Origin: Pelagibius sp028280305
Lineage (GTDB): Bacteria > Pseudomonadota > Alphaproteobacteria > Kiloniellales > Kiloniellaceae
Strand: one strand, 5' to 3'
Assembly: GCF_965233615.1 (NCBI RefSeq)
Contig: NZ_OZ247495.1
Length of the DNA: 64,000 nt
The notes beneath the pieces were generated by a model. The model was not told the DNA's origin, did not search any database, and saw only the letters and a program-made list of their open reading frames with translations. Positions 15,579 through 24,075 of the stretch are shown piece by piece. Position 1 is the first letter of the stretch, and the number at the start of each line of letters is the position of its first letter. The position numbers and the translations under genes are program-made.

Positions 15579-17020
15579 CGGCCCGGTCCGCCGTTTTGCT
15601 TTTCGGCCCCCTGCCGTTCAGCCCAGAGTTGCTGAAAGGTTTTGCCCTGGGGCGCGGGGAAGTCGCGGTACTTGGTCCAGCCACCGGCGAAGGGCAGGGC
15701 ATCGAAGCGGCCCCGCGCCCGGCCGAGCCTGGCCAGGGCGCGCATCTTCAGGCCGAGAATGCGGTGATAGAGCGCCGGGCGCCGGGCGAAAAAGGCCCAG
15801 AGGCCGAGACCGAAACGCACCGCCTTGGGGCTCAGGTGACGCTCGAACTCCCGCTCGCGCCAGTGGCGCATCATCTTGGGCAGGGGAATGCGCATCGGGC
15901 AGACCGCCTCGCAGCGCCCGCAGAAGGTCGAGGCGTTCGGCAACTGCCCGCCCTCGTCGACACCGATCAGGCTGGGCGTCAGCACCGCCCCCATCGGCCC
16001 GGGATAGACCCAGCCGTAAGCATGGCCGCCGACCGCGTGATAGACCGGACAGTGGTTCATGCAGGCGCCGCAGCGGATACAGCGCAGCATCTCCTCGAAC
16101 TCGCTGCCGAGCATCTGGCTGCGCCCGTTGTCCAGCAGGATGACGTGATACTGCTCCGGCCCGTCCGGGTCTTCGGGGCGCCGCGGCCCGGTTGAGAAGG
16201 TCGTATAGGCGGAGAATTCCTGACCGGTCGCCGAGCGCGCCAGAACGCGCAGGATGGTGGTCGCGTCTTCAAGATTGGGCACCACCTTTTCCAGGCTGGC
16301 GATGACGATGTGGACCTTGGGCAGAGTCTGGGTGAGGTCGCCGTTGCCCTCGTTGGTGACGATGATCGAGGTGCCGGTCTCGGCCACCAGGAAGTTGGCG
16401 CCGGTGATGCCGACGTCGGCGTCGAGATAGCGCTGGCGCAGCATCTGGCGCGCCTCGGCGACCAGCTGGATCGGCTCTGAAAGCGGCCGCTCGTCGGGCA
16501 GGTCCGTGTGGTGATGGCGGAAATCAGCCTCGACCTGGTCCTTGGTCAGGTGCACCGCCGGGGCGATGATGTGGCTCGGCGCTTCTTTGCGCAGCTGGAT
16601 GATGTATTCGCCGAGATCGGTCTCCACCACATCCAGACCGGCCTCTTCCAGATGGGCGTTGAGGGCGATCTCCTCGGAGATCATCGATTTGCCCTTGGTC
16701 ACCACCTTGGCCTCGGCATCGCGGCAGATCTGCAGGATCGCCGCCCGGGCGTCCTCCGCCGTCACCGCCCAGTGCACCTTGCCGCCGCTGGCCTGGACCT
16801 TTTCCTCGTAGCGTTCGAGATAGAAATCGAGGTTGGCCAGGGTGTGGTTCTTGATGTCGCGGGCGGCGTCGCGCAGGTCGTCGAACTCCGGCAGGCGGGC
16901 GCGGGCCTTGGCGCGCTTGCCGATGAAGCCGGACTTCACATTCTGCAGCGCCTTCTGCAGTTGCTGATCGGCCAGGGCCGAGCGGGCGTTTTTCTTGAAG
17001 GCGGGGGAAGTGCTCTGCAT
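15575..17020 (-). CDS. lutB: Lactate utilization iron-sulphur protein B
   Basis: The 481-residue protein contains a LUD domain (about 60-290; GITGANFLVAETGTSIIVTN) followed by two 4Fe-4S motifs: CIRCGACMNHCPVY and CGRCEAVCPMRIP. A C-terminal helical segment follows (WREREFERHLSPKAVRFGLG). It transfers electrons in LutABC-mediated oxidation of L-lactate to pyruvate. Its ATG shares one base with the lutA stop codon (TAATG), so the three genes form a tightly coupled operon. Confidence 0.95.
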   Translation of the reverse strand: MQSTSPAFKKNARSALADQQLQKALQNVKSGFIGKRAKARARLPEFDDLRDAARDIKNHTLANLDFYLERYEEKVQASGGKVHWAVTAEDARAAILQICRDAEAKVVTKGKSMISEEIALNAHLEEAGLDVVETDLGEYIIQLRKEAPSHIIAPAVHLTKDQVEADFRHHHTDLPDERPLSEPIQLVAEARQMLRQRYLDADVGITGANFLVAETGTSIIVTNEGNGDLTQTLPKVHIVIASLEKVVPNLEDATTILRVLARSATGQEFSAYTTFSTGPRRPEDPDGPEQYHVILLDNGRSQMLGSEFEEMLRCIRCGACMNHCPVYHAVGGHAYGWVYPGPMGAVLTPSLIGVDEGGQLPNASTFCGRCEAVCPMRIPLPKMMRHWREREFERHLSPKAVRFGLGLWAFFARRPALYHRILGLKMRALARLGRARGRFDALPFAGGWTKYRDFPAPQGKTFQQLWAERQGAEKQNGGPGR

Positions 17021-17817
17021 TACGCGACCCTACCTTTTTGCACCGAACCCTCATCCGCCGCCTCACCGATGGCCGGCTCATCGGCCATGTCGGCCAGCAC
17101 CTCGGCCACGTGGCGCACGCGCACCCCGGCGCCCTGGCGCTGCAGCTTGCCGGCCATGTTCATCAGGCAGCCGAGATCCCCGGCCAGCAGGGTGCCGGCG
17201 CCGCTGGCGGCAATGAAGCCGGCCTTGTTGCTCACCATCTTGTTGGAGATATCCGGGTATTTCACGCAGAAGGTGCCGCCGAAGCCGCAGCAGACGTTGG
17301 ACTCCTCCATCTCGCGGATCTCGACGCCGGGCAGGTTGTTCAGCAGCTTGCGCGGCTGCGCTTCGACCCCGAGTTCGCGCAGGCCCGAACAGGAATCATG
17401 ATAGGTGACGGCACCGGAAAAGGAGGACTCAACCGCCTCCACCTTCAGCACATCGGTGAGGAAGGAGACCAGCTCGAAAGTGCGCGCCGAAAGGTCTTCG
17501 GCCTTGGCGCGCAGCGGCGGGTCGTCGGCGAAAAGCTCGGGATAGTGTTTCTTGATCATCGCGGCGCAGGACCCGGAGGGCGCCACCACATAGTCGAAGC
17601 CTTCGAATGCGGCGATCACCTGCTCGGCGATGGCCTTGGTGTCGGCCCGGTCGCCGGAGTTGTAGGCCGGCTGGCCGCAGCAGGTCTGGGCCCGCGGCAC
17701 GTCGACCGAACAGCCCGCCTGTTCCAGCAGCTTCACCGCCGCGAAGCCCACCGAGGGCCGCATCAGATCCACCAAGCAGGTTACGAAAAGCCCGACGCGG
17801 GGCGATACCTCAGCCAT
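17020..17817 (-). CDS. lutA: Lactate utilization iron-sulphur protein A
   Basis: The 265-residue protein has two cysteine-rich CCG repeats, the type that binds a noncubane or 4Fe-4S cluster in LutA and heterodisulfide reductase subunit B: QTCCGQPAYNSG (about 44-55) and NVCCGFGGTFCVKYP, with accompanying HDSCSGLRELG and DLGCLMN. It is the first gene of lutABC. A GntR-type palindrome lies 56-66 bp before the start codon. No lactate permease or regulator gene is adjacent. Confidence 0.95.
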   Translation of the reverse strand: MAEVSPRVGLFVTCLVDLMRPSVGFAAVKLLEQAGCSVDVPRAQTCCGQPAYNSGDRADTKAIAEQVIAAFEGFDYVVAPSGSCAAMIKKHYPELFADDPPLRAKAEDLSARTFELVSFLTDVLKVEAVESSFSGAVTYHDSCSGLRELGVEAQPRKLLNNLPGVEIREMEESNVCCGFGGTFCVKYPDISNKMVSNKAGFIAASGAGTLLAGDLGCLMNMAGKLQRQGAGVRVRHVAEVLADMADEPAIGEAADEGSVQKGRVA

Positions 17818-17872
17818 GTTCGGTCTTCCTCTCCCGGTGCTTATCGTTGGTTCATTACTTTGGGAGCGATAA

Positions 17873-17883
17873 TGGTATTACCA
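17873..17883. promoter_or_regulatory. Candidate FadR/LldR-type operator upstream of lutABC
   Basis: The sequence TGGTATTACCA is a perfect TGGT-N3-ACCA palindrome. That is the core recognised by GntR-family FCD regulators such as PdhR and LldR. It lies in the lut promoter region, 56-66 bp before the lutA start. The regulator itself is not in the window. Confidence 0.5.
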
Positions 17884-17933
17884 CTTGGGAAAAGCAAGCG
17901 GGTCTGCGGAAATGAGGCGGGAACGGAAGAAAC

Positions 17934-19208
17934 TCAGCTCGCGCGCTGGCGACGTTCGGCGACGGCCTTGGGGAGCAGCAGGTAGTAGACGCCCTTCTGT
18001 TTCATCCGCCCGGCCTCGGCCAGGGCGGGTTCGCCGGAGCCCCAGAAGAAGTCGCCGCGCACGGCGCCCTTGATGGCGCTGCCGACATCCTGGGCCACCA
18101 TCAGGCGGCGCAGCGGCTTGTCCGTCGCCGGCCAGGTGGTGTCGAGATAAAGCGGCACGCCCAGCGGCAGCAGCTTGGAATCCACGGCGAGGCTGCGGCC
18201 GGGGGTGAGGGCCACGCCCTGGGCCCCGATCGGCCCCTCGCCGGTGATCTCGCGGAAGAAGATGTAGCGCGCATTGCGCTGCATGATTTCCTGGGCCCGT
18301 TCCGGGTTCGCGCGCAGCCAGTCGCGGATCGACTGCATGGAGGAGTCCTTGCGCGAGAGGATACCCTCGTCGATCAGCGCCCGGCCGATGGCGTAGAAAG
18401 TGTGGCCATTGGAGCCGGCAAAGCCGACCCGCTTTGTGCTGCCGTCGGGATAGACGACCCGGCCCGAGCCCTGGACATGGAGGAAGAAGACATCCACCGG
18501 ATCGGCGGCCCAGAGCAGCTCCGCACCCTGACCGTTCAGCGCCCCGGCGTCGATTTCCTTGCGCGTAAGGTAGGGCACCAAGCGGCCGTCGCGGACCTGG
18601 CCGACCAGACGCTCGCCCCTGAGGTCGGCGCGGAAGCTTCCCAGATCGACGGTCACCAGGTCCTGAGGCACCCGGTAAAGCGGCGTCGCGCCGGGCGCGG
18701 CAGGATCGCGGGTGCCTTTCAGTTCGGCTTCGTAATAACCGGTAAAAAGGCCTTCGGTCTCTCCGGCATCGGAGACCGCAAAGGGTTGAAAACTTTCTTC
18801 CAGCAGGCTGCGCAGCCCGGCGTCATCTTCGCCATCGACCGCCGCCAGGGCCGCGCAGGGGGCCGCCCAGTCGGCCACCTGACCGGCCAGACCCTCCGGG
18901 CCCACGGCCCGCTCGCCCGGCTGGCGGGTCAGGCGGGCGCAGGACTTCAACAGCGCCGGCAGGGCTTCGGCGACCGGATCGGCCGTCCAGCCCGGCAGAT
19001 CGGCGAAACTGACCGGCGTCAGCAGCAGGCTCGGTTCTGTCGCAGGAGCAGGGGTTGGGACGGCGACCGTGGCCGGCGGCGCCGGCTCCGCGGCTTCCTC
19101 GGGCGGCGCCTCGCCGTTGCAGGCGGCCAGAAGCGCCAGCAGGACGGCGGAAAATCCAATGGAAACAAGCCGGCGGTGCCGCGTTCCGGCGCCGAACTGC
19201 GCTGCCAC
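17934..19208 (-). CDS. mltA: Membrane-bound lytic murein transglycosylase A
   Basis: This 424-residue lipoprotein has an N-terminal hydrophobic segment ending in the lipobox LLAAC (Cys30), then a Pro/Ala linker. The MltA domain (about 120-300) contains FTGYYEAELKGTRDP, and the C-terminal 3D domain shows the paired aspartates in DVGSAIKGAVRGDFFWGSG. It cleaves peptidoglycan glycan strands to anhydromuropeptides at the outer membrane. The start is GTG; no ATG precedes the lipobox. It lies 14 bp after the Tim44-like gene. Confidence 0.94.
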   Translation of the reverse strand: MAAQFGAGTRHRRLVSIGFSAVLLALLAACNGEAPPEEAAEPAPPATVAVPTPAPATEPSLLLTPVSFADLPGWTADPVAEALPALLKSCARLTRQPGERAVGPEGLAGQVADWAAPCAALAAVDGEDDAGLRSLLEESFQPFAVSDAGETEGLFTGYYEAELKGTRDPAAPGATPLYRVPQDLVTVDLGSFRADLRGERLVGQVRDGRLVPYLTRKEIDAGALNGQGAELLWAADPVDVFFLHVQGSGRVVYPDGSTKRVGFAGSNGHTFYAIGRALIDEGILSRKDSSMQSIRDWLRANPERAQEIMQRNARYIFFREITGEGPIGAQGVALTPGRSLAVDSKLLPLGVPLYLDTTWPATDKPLRRLMVAQDVGSAIKGAVRGDFFWGSGEPALAEAGRMKQKGVYYLLLPKAVAERRQRAS

Positions 19209-19222
19209 CCCCGCGCGGCCGC

Positions 19223-19966
19223 TCAGTTGGGGCTGCGCGTCGCAACCAGGGCCCAGTTGGGATCGCGGCTGCGGGTGTTGCGGGCAAAGGTCCAGATATC
19301 GGTGATCTTGGTCACCTCGTTGGGATCGCCGTCGACGATCCGCCCCTCCGAATCGCGGGTCACGTTCACCTGCTCGGAGACGAACTTCACCGTCACGAAG
19401 GCGGTTTTCTGCTGCATCTCCGCCTCGATCATCTCGGCCGAGGTGATGCCGATCAGCGTGGTCTCCAGGCTTTCGTTGCGGCTCTCACGGTCCTTGATGG
19501 CGCCGGAGAAGTCGTTGAAAACGTCGTTGGCAAGCAGCGGGCGCAGGGTTTTGGCATCGCCCTCGGCAAAAGCGGCGACGATCATCTCGAAAGCGCCGCG
19601 AGCCCCACCGACGAACTGGGCCGGATCGAAATCGCGGTCGGCGAGGCGGATCTGGGTGACCCCGGCACCGAGCGGGCCGTCATCGACCGCCCCCTGAACT
19701 TCTTCGGCAACCTGTTCGGCCCCGCGCTTTTCGGCTTCCTGATGGTCCAGGATGTCTTCCTGCGAGATTTTCGGCCCTTTTCCGCGCTCCGGCAGATGCA
19801 CGACCTTGTCGTCCTCGCCCTCGGATTCCGGCTTGCGCGCCTTGAAGGGATCGAAATCGGGCTTCTCATGCCCGGTGCGCTTACCGAGCACGGATCGCAG
19901 CTTGAAGACAAAAAATGCTGCGACGGCAGCAAGGATTACTATTTCTAACAGGCTGTCGTCGCTCAT
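19223..19966 (-). CDS. Tim44/TimA family protein
   Basis: The 247-residue protein has one N-terminal membrane segment (about 7-25, ILAAVAAFFVFKLRSVLGKR) followed by a charged linker and a C-terminal Tim44 domain (about 120-245) containing GARGAFEMIVAAFAEGDAKT and TDIWTFARNTRSRDPNW. In alphaproteobacteria this protein (TimA) is related to mitochondrial Tim44, an inner-membrane import factor. The bacterial role is not settled. It is the first gene of the leftward run with mltA and is divergent from fxsA. Confidence 0.92.
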   Translation of the reverse strand: MSDDSLLEIVILAAVAAFFVFKLRSVLGKRTGHEKPDFDPFKARKPESEGEDDKVVHLPERGKGPKISQEDILDHQEAEKRGAEQVAEEVQGAVDDGPLGAGVTQIRLADRDFDPAQFVGGARGAFEMIVAAFAEGDAKTLRPLLANDVFNDFSGAIKDRESRNESLETTLIGITSAEMIEAEMQQKTAFVTVKFVSEQVNVTRDSEGRIVDGDPNEVTKITDIWTFARNTRSRDPNWALVATRSPN

Positions 19967-20088
19967 CTGTTTCGCAATCTGTGGGATACGGCGTTGATCT
20001 GGGCGCGCTTTCTGGGAGACCTGCCGCGGCTGGCCTCACCGCTTGGTTTATGGGCATTATGTAGGCAACTGGTGAAGAAAGAGCAAGT

Positions 20089-20688
20089 ATGGCCCTAATC
20101 CTGTTGGCTGTCTTTATTGGGCTGCCGCTGCTGGAAATCGTCGTTTTCATCGAAGTCGGCGGCGCCCTGGGCGTCTGGCCGACCATCGCGGCCACCGTTG
20201 CGACCGCCCTGGCGGGCAGCCTGCTGCTGCGGGCGCAGGGCCTGGCCACGCTGATGCGGGCCCGGACCCAGATGGACCAGGGCCAGCTTCCGGCGCGCGA
20301 AATGTTCGAGGGTATTTGCCTCGTCTTCGCCGGGGCCCTGCTGCTGGTGCCCGGTTTCGTCACCGATGCTCTGGGTCTTTTGCTGTTTATCCCGCCGTTT
20401 CGCGAGCTTCTGCGCCGCTTTATCGGCCACCGCCTGGCCCAGCGCAGCGCCCAGGGCCGCACCCGGGTTTTCGTCGATGGCGAGGAAGTCAATCCCAACA
20501 CCTGGGGCAAAGGCGCTGGCGGCAGGGGCCCAGGCGGCAGAAACCCCAGGAGAGGAAATGAGGGAAATCGCGGCGGCACCATCGAGGGCGAGTTCGAAGA
20601 GGTGACGGATCCGGATCAGGACGGGCCCAAAAGCCCAGGCGGAAATCCGGGCCAAAGCCGGGGTGGGCCGCGGAGGCTGGAGCCATGA
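20089..20688 (+). CDS. fxsA: FxsA family membrane protein
   Basis: The 199-residue protein has the FxsA core: a first membrane helix with GLPLLEIVVFIEVGG, a second around WPTIAATVATALAGSLLLRAQG, and a hydrophobic hairpin GICLVFAGALLLVPGFVTDA. A long Gly/Arg/Pro-rich cytoplasmic tail follows (about 145-199), much longer than in E. coli FxsA. FxsA was first noted for relieving F-plasmid exclusion of phage T7; its normal role is unclear. The stop overlaps the next start as ATGA. Confidence 0.92.
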   Translation: MALILLAVFIGLPLLEIVVFIEVGGALGVWPTIAATVATALAGSLLLRAQGLATLMRARTQMDQGQLPAREMFEGICLVFAGALLLVPGFVTDALGLLLFIPPFRELLRRFIGHRLAQRSAQGRTRVFVDGEEVNPNTWGKGAGGRGPGGRNPRRGNEGNRGGTIEGEFEEVTDPDQDGPKSPGGNPGQSRGGPRRLEP

Positions 20689-21230
20689 TCCTCGTTCGCC
20701 ACGGCCAGTCCCACTTCAACGTTCACTTCGCCAAGACCCGCATTGACCCTGGCATCGTCGATCCCGGCCTGACCGAAGAGGGCGAACGCCAGGCCCGGGC
20801 CGCGGCGGAAAGCCTGGCCGAGCAGGGCATCCGGCGGATCATCGCCAGCCCCTATTGGCGCACCCTGCATACAGCCGAGTTCATCGCCGGGCACCTGGGC
20901 CTGCCGGTCACCATCGATCCGCGGGTGCGGGAGCGCTACTTCTTCACCTGCGATATCGGCAGCCACCGCAGCGATCTCACCAAGCGCTGGCCCGATTACG
21001 GCTTCGGCGACCTCCCGGAACGCTGGTGGCCGGAGGCAGAGGAGACCGAGGACGCCCTGGCCCTGCGCTGCGCGGACTTCAAGCGCAGCATGGTGGATCA
21101 GGGCGACTGGGACGGCCTGCTGATCGTCAGCCACTGGGGGTTCATCCGCGGGCTGACCGGCGAAGCGGTGGGCAACGGCGTCGCCCTGCGCTTCGATCCG
21201 CATGAGGACGCGGTTTCGCCCGCCTACTAA
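20685..21230 (+). CDS. Histidine phosphatase superfamily protein
   Basis: The 181-residue protein begins ILVRHGQSHFN, with the phospho-accepting His6 in the RHG motif. A second catalytic His occurs in IVSHWGFIRGLTG, and ASPYWRTLHTAE fits the branch-2 arginine/threonine position only loosely. Family members include cofactor-dependent phosphoglycerate mutases and broad phosphatases; at this length a phosphatase is more likely. It is translationally coupled to fxsA by a 4-bp overlap. Confidence 0.9.
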   Translation: MILVRHGQSHFNVHFAKTRIDPGIVDPGLTEEGERQARAAAESLAEQGIRRIIASPYWRTLHTAEFIAGHLGLPVTIDPRVRERYFFTCDIGSHRSDLTKRWPDYGFGDLPERWWPEAEETEDALALRCADFKRSMVDQGDWDGLLIVSHWGFIRGLTGEAVGNGVALRFDPHEDAVSPAY

Positions 21231-21316
21231 GGCGGATTGGGCCTGATCGCCCCGGCTTTGTTGTAAGCCGTCCTTATCCGTGATAGCCAACCGCCGACAA
21301 ATCACAGGAGGCATTC

Positions 21317-21883
21317 ATGGCCGAAGAAGCCGCGCAGGCACCGCTGACCATCAACAGCCAGTACGTGAAGGATCATTCCTTCGAGAATCCCAATTCGCCC
21401 GGCATCTACGGCACCATGCGCAAGGAAAGCCCGCAGCTGAACGTCAACGTCGAGGTGACGCCGGCGCATCTGCAGGGCGGCCTCTATGAAGTGACCCTGG
21501 GTCTGCGGGCCTCGGCGATGATCGGCGAGACCACGGCCTTTCTGGCCGAGCTGGACTATGCCGCCGTGGTCACCCTGGCCGACAATCTGGAAGAAAACGT
21601 GCGCGAGCAGATGCTGATGATCGAGGTGCCGCGTTTTCTGTTTCCCTTCGCCCGCGCCATCCTGGCAGACGACACCCGCGACGGCGGCTTCCCGCCGCTG
21701 ATCATGAATCCCATCGATTTCGGCCAGATGTATATGAGCCGCAAGATGGCGGCTGCGAGCGAGGGGGCCGGAGAGGGCGCCAGTGAAGGCGCCAGTGAAG
21801 GCGGCGGTGACGCAGCCGGAAGCGAAGACTCCGGTGAGGCTGCAGCAGAGAAAGAGGGCGCCCAGGCCAACGGCCAGGCCTAG
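21317..21883 (+). CDS. secB: Protein-export chaperone SecB
   Basis: This 188-residue SecB has the core YVKDHSFENPNSP near residue 16, VTLGLRASAM and LYEVT strands, and the C-terminal helix region PRFLFPFARAILADDTRDGG then GFPPLIMNPIDFGQMYM. The tail after residue 145 is an acidic low-complexity extension containing repeated EGAS units, longer than usual. SecB holds preproteins unfolded and hands them to SecA. The start has a good AGGAGG site. Confidence 0.95.
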   Translation: MAEEAAQAPLTINSQYVKDHSFENPNSPGIYGTMRKESPQLNVNVEVTPAHLQGGLYEVTLGLRASAMIGETTAFLAELDYAAVVTLADNLEENVREQMLMIEVPRFLFPFARAILADDTRDGGFPPLIMNPIDFGQMYMSRKMAAASEGAGEGASEGASEGGGDAAGSEDSGEAAAEKEGAQANGQA

Positions 21884-21905
21884 GCTTTTTTAGAACCCGA
21901 CAGCC

Positions 21906-22577
21906 TTACTGGCGCCAGATCGGGTCCGTCAGCTTTTCCAGCATTTTCTCATGGGCGGCTTTTTCCACCTCCGACGCGCGGTGCGGCCGCGGCGGACGGG
22001 CCGACCGGGCCAGCGGGGCGGCAACGGCGCTGCGCTGTTGCTGGCGCTCCAGCGTCAGGCCCGGCTGGCGCCCGCCGGAAAGCTCAAGATAGACCTCGGC
22101 CAGAAGTTCGCAGTCGAGCAGCGCGCCATGAAAGGTGCGCGCGGAGTTGTCGATTTCGAAACGCCGGCAGAGCGCATCCAGGTTCACCTGGGCCCCGGGA
22201 AAGCGTTTGCGCGCCATGGCCACGGTGTCGATCGCGCGGTCGCTGGGCAGCGTCGGCAGGCCGACGGCTTTCAGTTCGGCGTTCAGGAACTTCATGTCGA
22301 ACTGGGCGTTGTGGATCACCAGCTTGGCGTCGCCGATGAAGTCCAGAAAGGGCTGGGCGACAGCGGCGAAAAGCGGCTTGTCGGCAAGGAAAGAAGCGCT
22401 CAGCCCGTGAATCTTCTCCGCCTCTTCCGGCATGTCACGCTCGGGATTGATGTATTCACGGAAGGTGCGGCCGGTCGGCACATGGTGCAGCAGCTCCAGC
22501 CCGGCGATCTCGACGATGCGGTGACCGGCAGCCGGATCCAGGCCGGTGGTCTCGGTATCGAGAACGATCTCACGCAT
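21906..22577 (-). CDS. dnaQ: DNA polymerase III epsilon subunit (proofreading exonuclease)
   Basis: The 223-residue DEDD exonuclease has ExoI Asp7 and Glu9 in VLDTETTGLDP, ExoII Asp94 in IHNAQFDMKFL, and ExoIII His150/Asp155 in RTFHGALLDCELLAEVYL. A C-terminal tail (about 165-223) links to the polymerase core. The frame is open far upstream into coaE, but ATG 22577 is the family start. That ATG shares one base with the coaE stop. Confidence 0.95.
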   Translation of the reverse strand: MREIVLDTETTGLDPAAGHRIVEIAGLELLHHVPTGRTFREYINPERDMPEEAEKIHGLSASFLADKPLFAAVAQPFLDFIGDAKLVIHNAQFDMKFLNAELKAVGLPTLPSDRAIDTVAMARKRFPGAQVNLDALCRRFEIDNSARTFHGALLDCELLAEVYLELSGGRQPGLTLERQQQRSAVAAPLARSARPPRPHRASEVEKAAHEKMLEKLTDPIWRQ

Positions 22578-23215
22578 CAGGAATATCTCCCAAAAAGCTT
22601 GTGCAAGGGCGGACCGCCACGCGCTGCGCGCGCCTTCATTACTGTGACGATGGTGCGAAGCTGTTGCAAGGCATGGGCCTTGTCGAGACCGGACTGAACG
22701 ACAAAGTCGGCACGGCGGCGCTTTTCGGCATCGGGCATCTGCTGGGCGAGGATGGCCTGGAAGCGCTTTTCGGTCATGCCCGGCCGGGCCATGACCCGGG
22801 CATGTTGCGTCGCCGCCGGTGCCGAGACCACGACGACGGCATCGCAGATTTTTTCGCCGCCGGTTTCGAACAGCAGAGGAATATCGAGAACAGCAAGAGG
22901 CCGGCGCAGTCTCGCCTGCTTGGCGAGAAAAGCGCGGGCTGAGGCGCGGGCCAGGGGATGGAGAATCGCCTCCAGGCGCCGCAGGGCCGCGGGGTCGCCC
23001 AGCACCTTGGCGCCGAGACGGCCGCGGTCGACGGCACCTTCGACGACGACGCCCGGAAAGGCCTGATCCACCGCCGCGACGGCGGTCCCGCCCCTGGCCA
23101 TCAGCCGGTGGACGGCGGCGTCGGCATCGTGCACCGGCAGGCCGAGACGCCGCAGCATGGCCACCGCCGTCGACTTGCCCATGCCGATGGAACCGGTGAG
23201 GCCCAGAACCAGCAT
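22577..23215 (-). CDS. coaE: Dephospho-CoA kinase
   Basis: The 212-residue P-loop kinase performs the last step of coenzyme A synthesis. It begins with GLTGSIGMGKST (P-loop, 5-16), followed by PVHDADAAVHRLM, the family DAD motif, and DIPLLFETG. Length is typical. It lies between aroE and dnaQ in the operon order aroE-coaE-dnaQ that is common in alphaproteobacteria. Confidence 0.95.
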   Translation of the reverse strand: MLVLGLTGSIGMGKSTAVAMLRRLGLPVHDADAAVHRLMARGGTAVAAVDQAFPGVVVEGAVDRGRLGAKVLGDPAALRRLEAILHPLARASARAFLAKQARLRRPLAVLDIPLLFETGGEKICDAVVVVSAPAATQHARVMARPGMTEKRFQAILAQQMPDAEKRRRADFVVQSGLDKAHALQQLRTIVTVMKARAARGGPPLHKLFGRYS

Positions 23216-23220
23216 CGCGG

Positions 23221-24075
23221 TCAGGCCGTTTCGCCGAGAACGAAGGCCCGCAGCTCCGGCGTGACCTCCGGATCGACGCCGAACCAGGCGCGAAAGCCCG
23301 GCCTTGCCTGATGCAACAGCATCCCCAGGCCGTCAACCACCCGACAGCCCCGCGTCTTCGCGGCAGCCAGCAGCGGTGTTTCCAGCGGCGTATAAACGAG
23401 ATCGGTCACCAGGGCGCTTGCCGGGAGACGGTCCAGCGGAAGGTCCAGCGGCGGGTGTCCGCTCATACCCAGGGAGGTGCTGTTGACCAGAAGACCCAGA
23501 TCGCTCAAAGCCTCCGCACGCGCCGACCAGGGCAGGGCCTTTACCCGGGTGCCGAGCGTCGCTGCCAAGGCCTCGGCGCGTTCCGGACTGCGGTTACAGA
23601 TGAGGAGTTCGGGCAAGCCCGCATCCAAGAGGGCAACGGCCACCGCCCGCGCCGCGCCGCCGGCCCCCAGCAGCAGGCCCGGCGCCGCCGTCAGATCGTG
23701 ACCGGCCGCCCCCGCCTTCAGGTTTTCGATGAAGCCGAAGGCATCGCTGTTGGAGCCAAGGATCGTCTCGCCCTCAAAGACAAGGGTGTTCACGGCGCCG
23801 ATGCGCTGCGCGGTTTCGTCCACCCGGTCGCAGAGCGCCATCACCGTTTCCTTGTGGGGAATGGTGACGTTGAGACCGCGGAAGCCGGCATCGCGCAGAC
23901 CCAAAACAGCGCTTTCCAGCTTCTCCGGCGCGATGGCCAGGGGCAGGTAGGCGCCGTCGATGTCATGCTGGCGCAACCAGAACCCATGCAGGCGGGGGGA
24001 ACGCGAATGGGCGATGGGCCAGCCGATCACCCCGGCGAGGGCGGCAGCACCGCTCAACATGCCGCTTAACGTCAT
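23221..24075 (-). CDS. aroE: Shikimate dehydrogenase
   Basis: The 284-residue enzyme reduces 3-dehydroshikimate with NADPH in the shikimate pathway. Substrate-binding PIAHSRSP and catalytic Lys in NVTIPHKETV are present, with the catalytic-pair Asp in SNSDAFGF. The Rossmann loop LGAGGAARAVAVAL and the NADPH-phosphate motif CNRSPERAE follow. ATG overlaps the maf stop by 4 bp. Confidence 0.95.
   Translation of the reverse strand: MTLSGMLSGAAALAGVIGWPIAHSRSPRLHGFWLRQHDIDGAYLPLAIAPEKLESAVLGLRDAGFRGLNVTIPHKETVMALCDRVDETAQRIGAVNTLVFEGETILGSNSDAFGFIENLKAGAAGHDLTAAPGLLLGAGGAARAVAVALLDAGLPELLICNRSPERAEALAATLGTRVKALPWSARAEALSDLGLLVNSTSLGMSGHPPLDLPLDRLPASALVTDLVYTPLETPLLAAAKTRGCRVVDGLGMLLHQARPGFRAWFGVDPEVTPELRAFVLGETA

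Noticed and set aside
22578..23336. An N-terminal extension of DnaQ through coaE
   Set aside because: The open frame is antisense-like with Arg/Gly-rich sequence; family length and motif position support ATG 22577.
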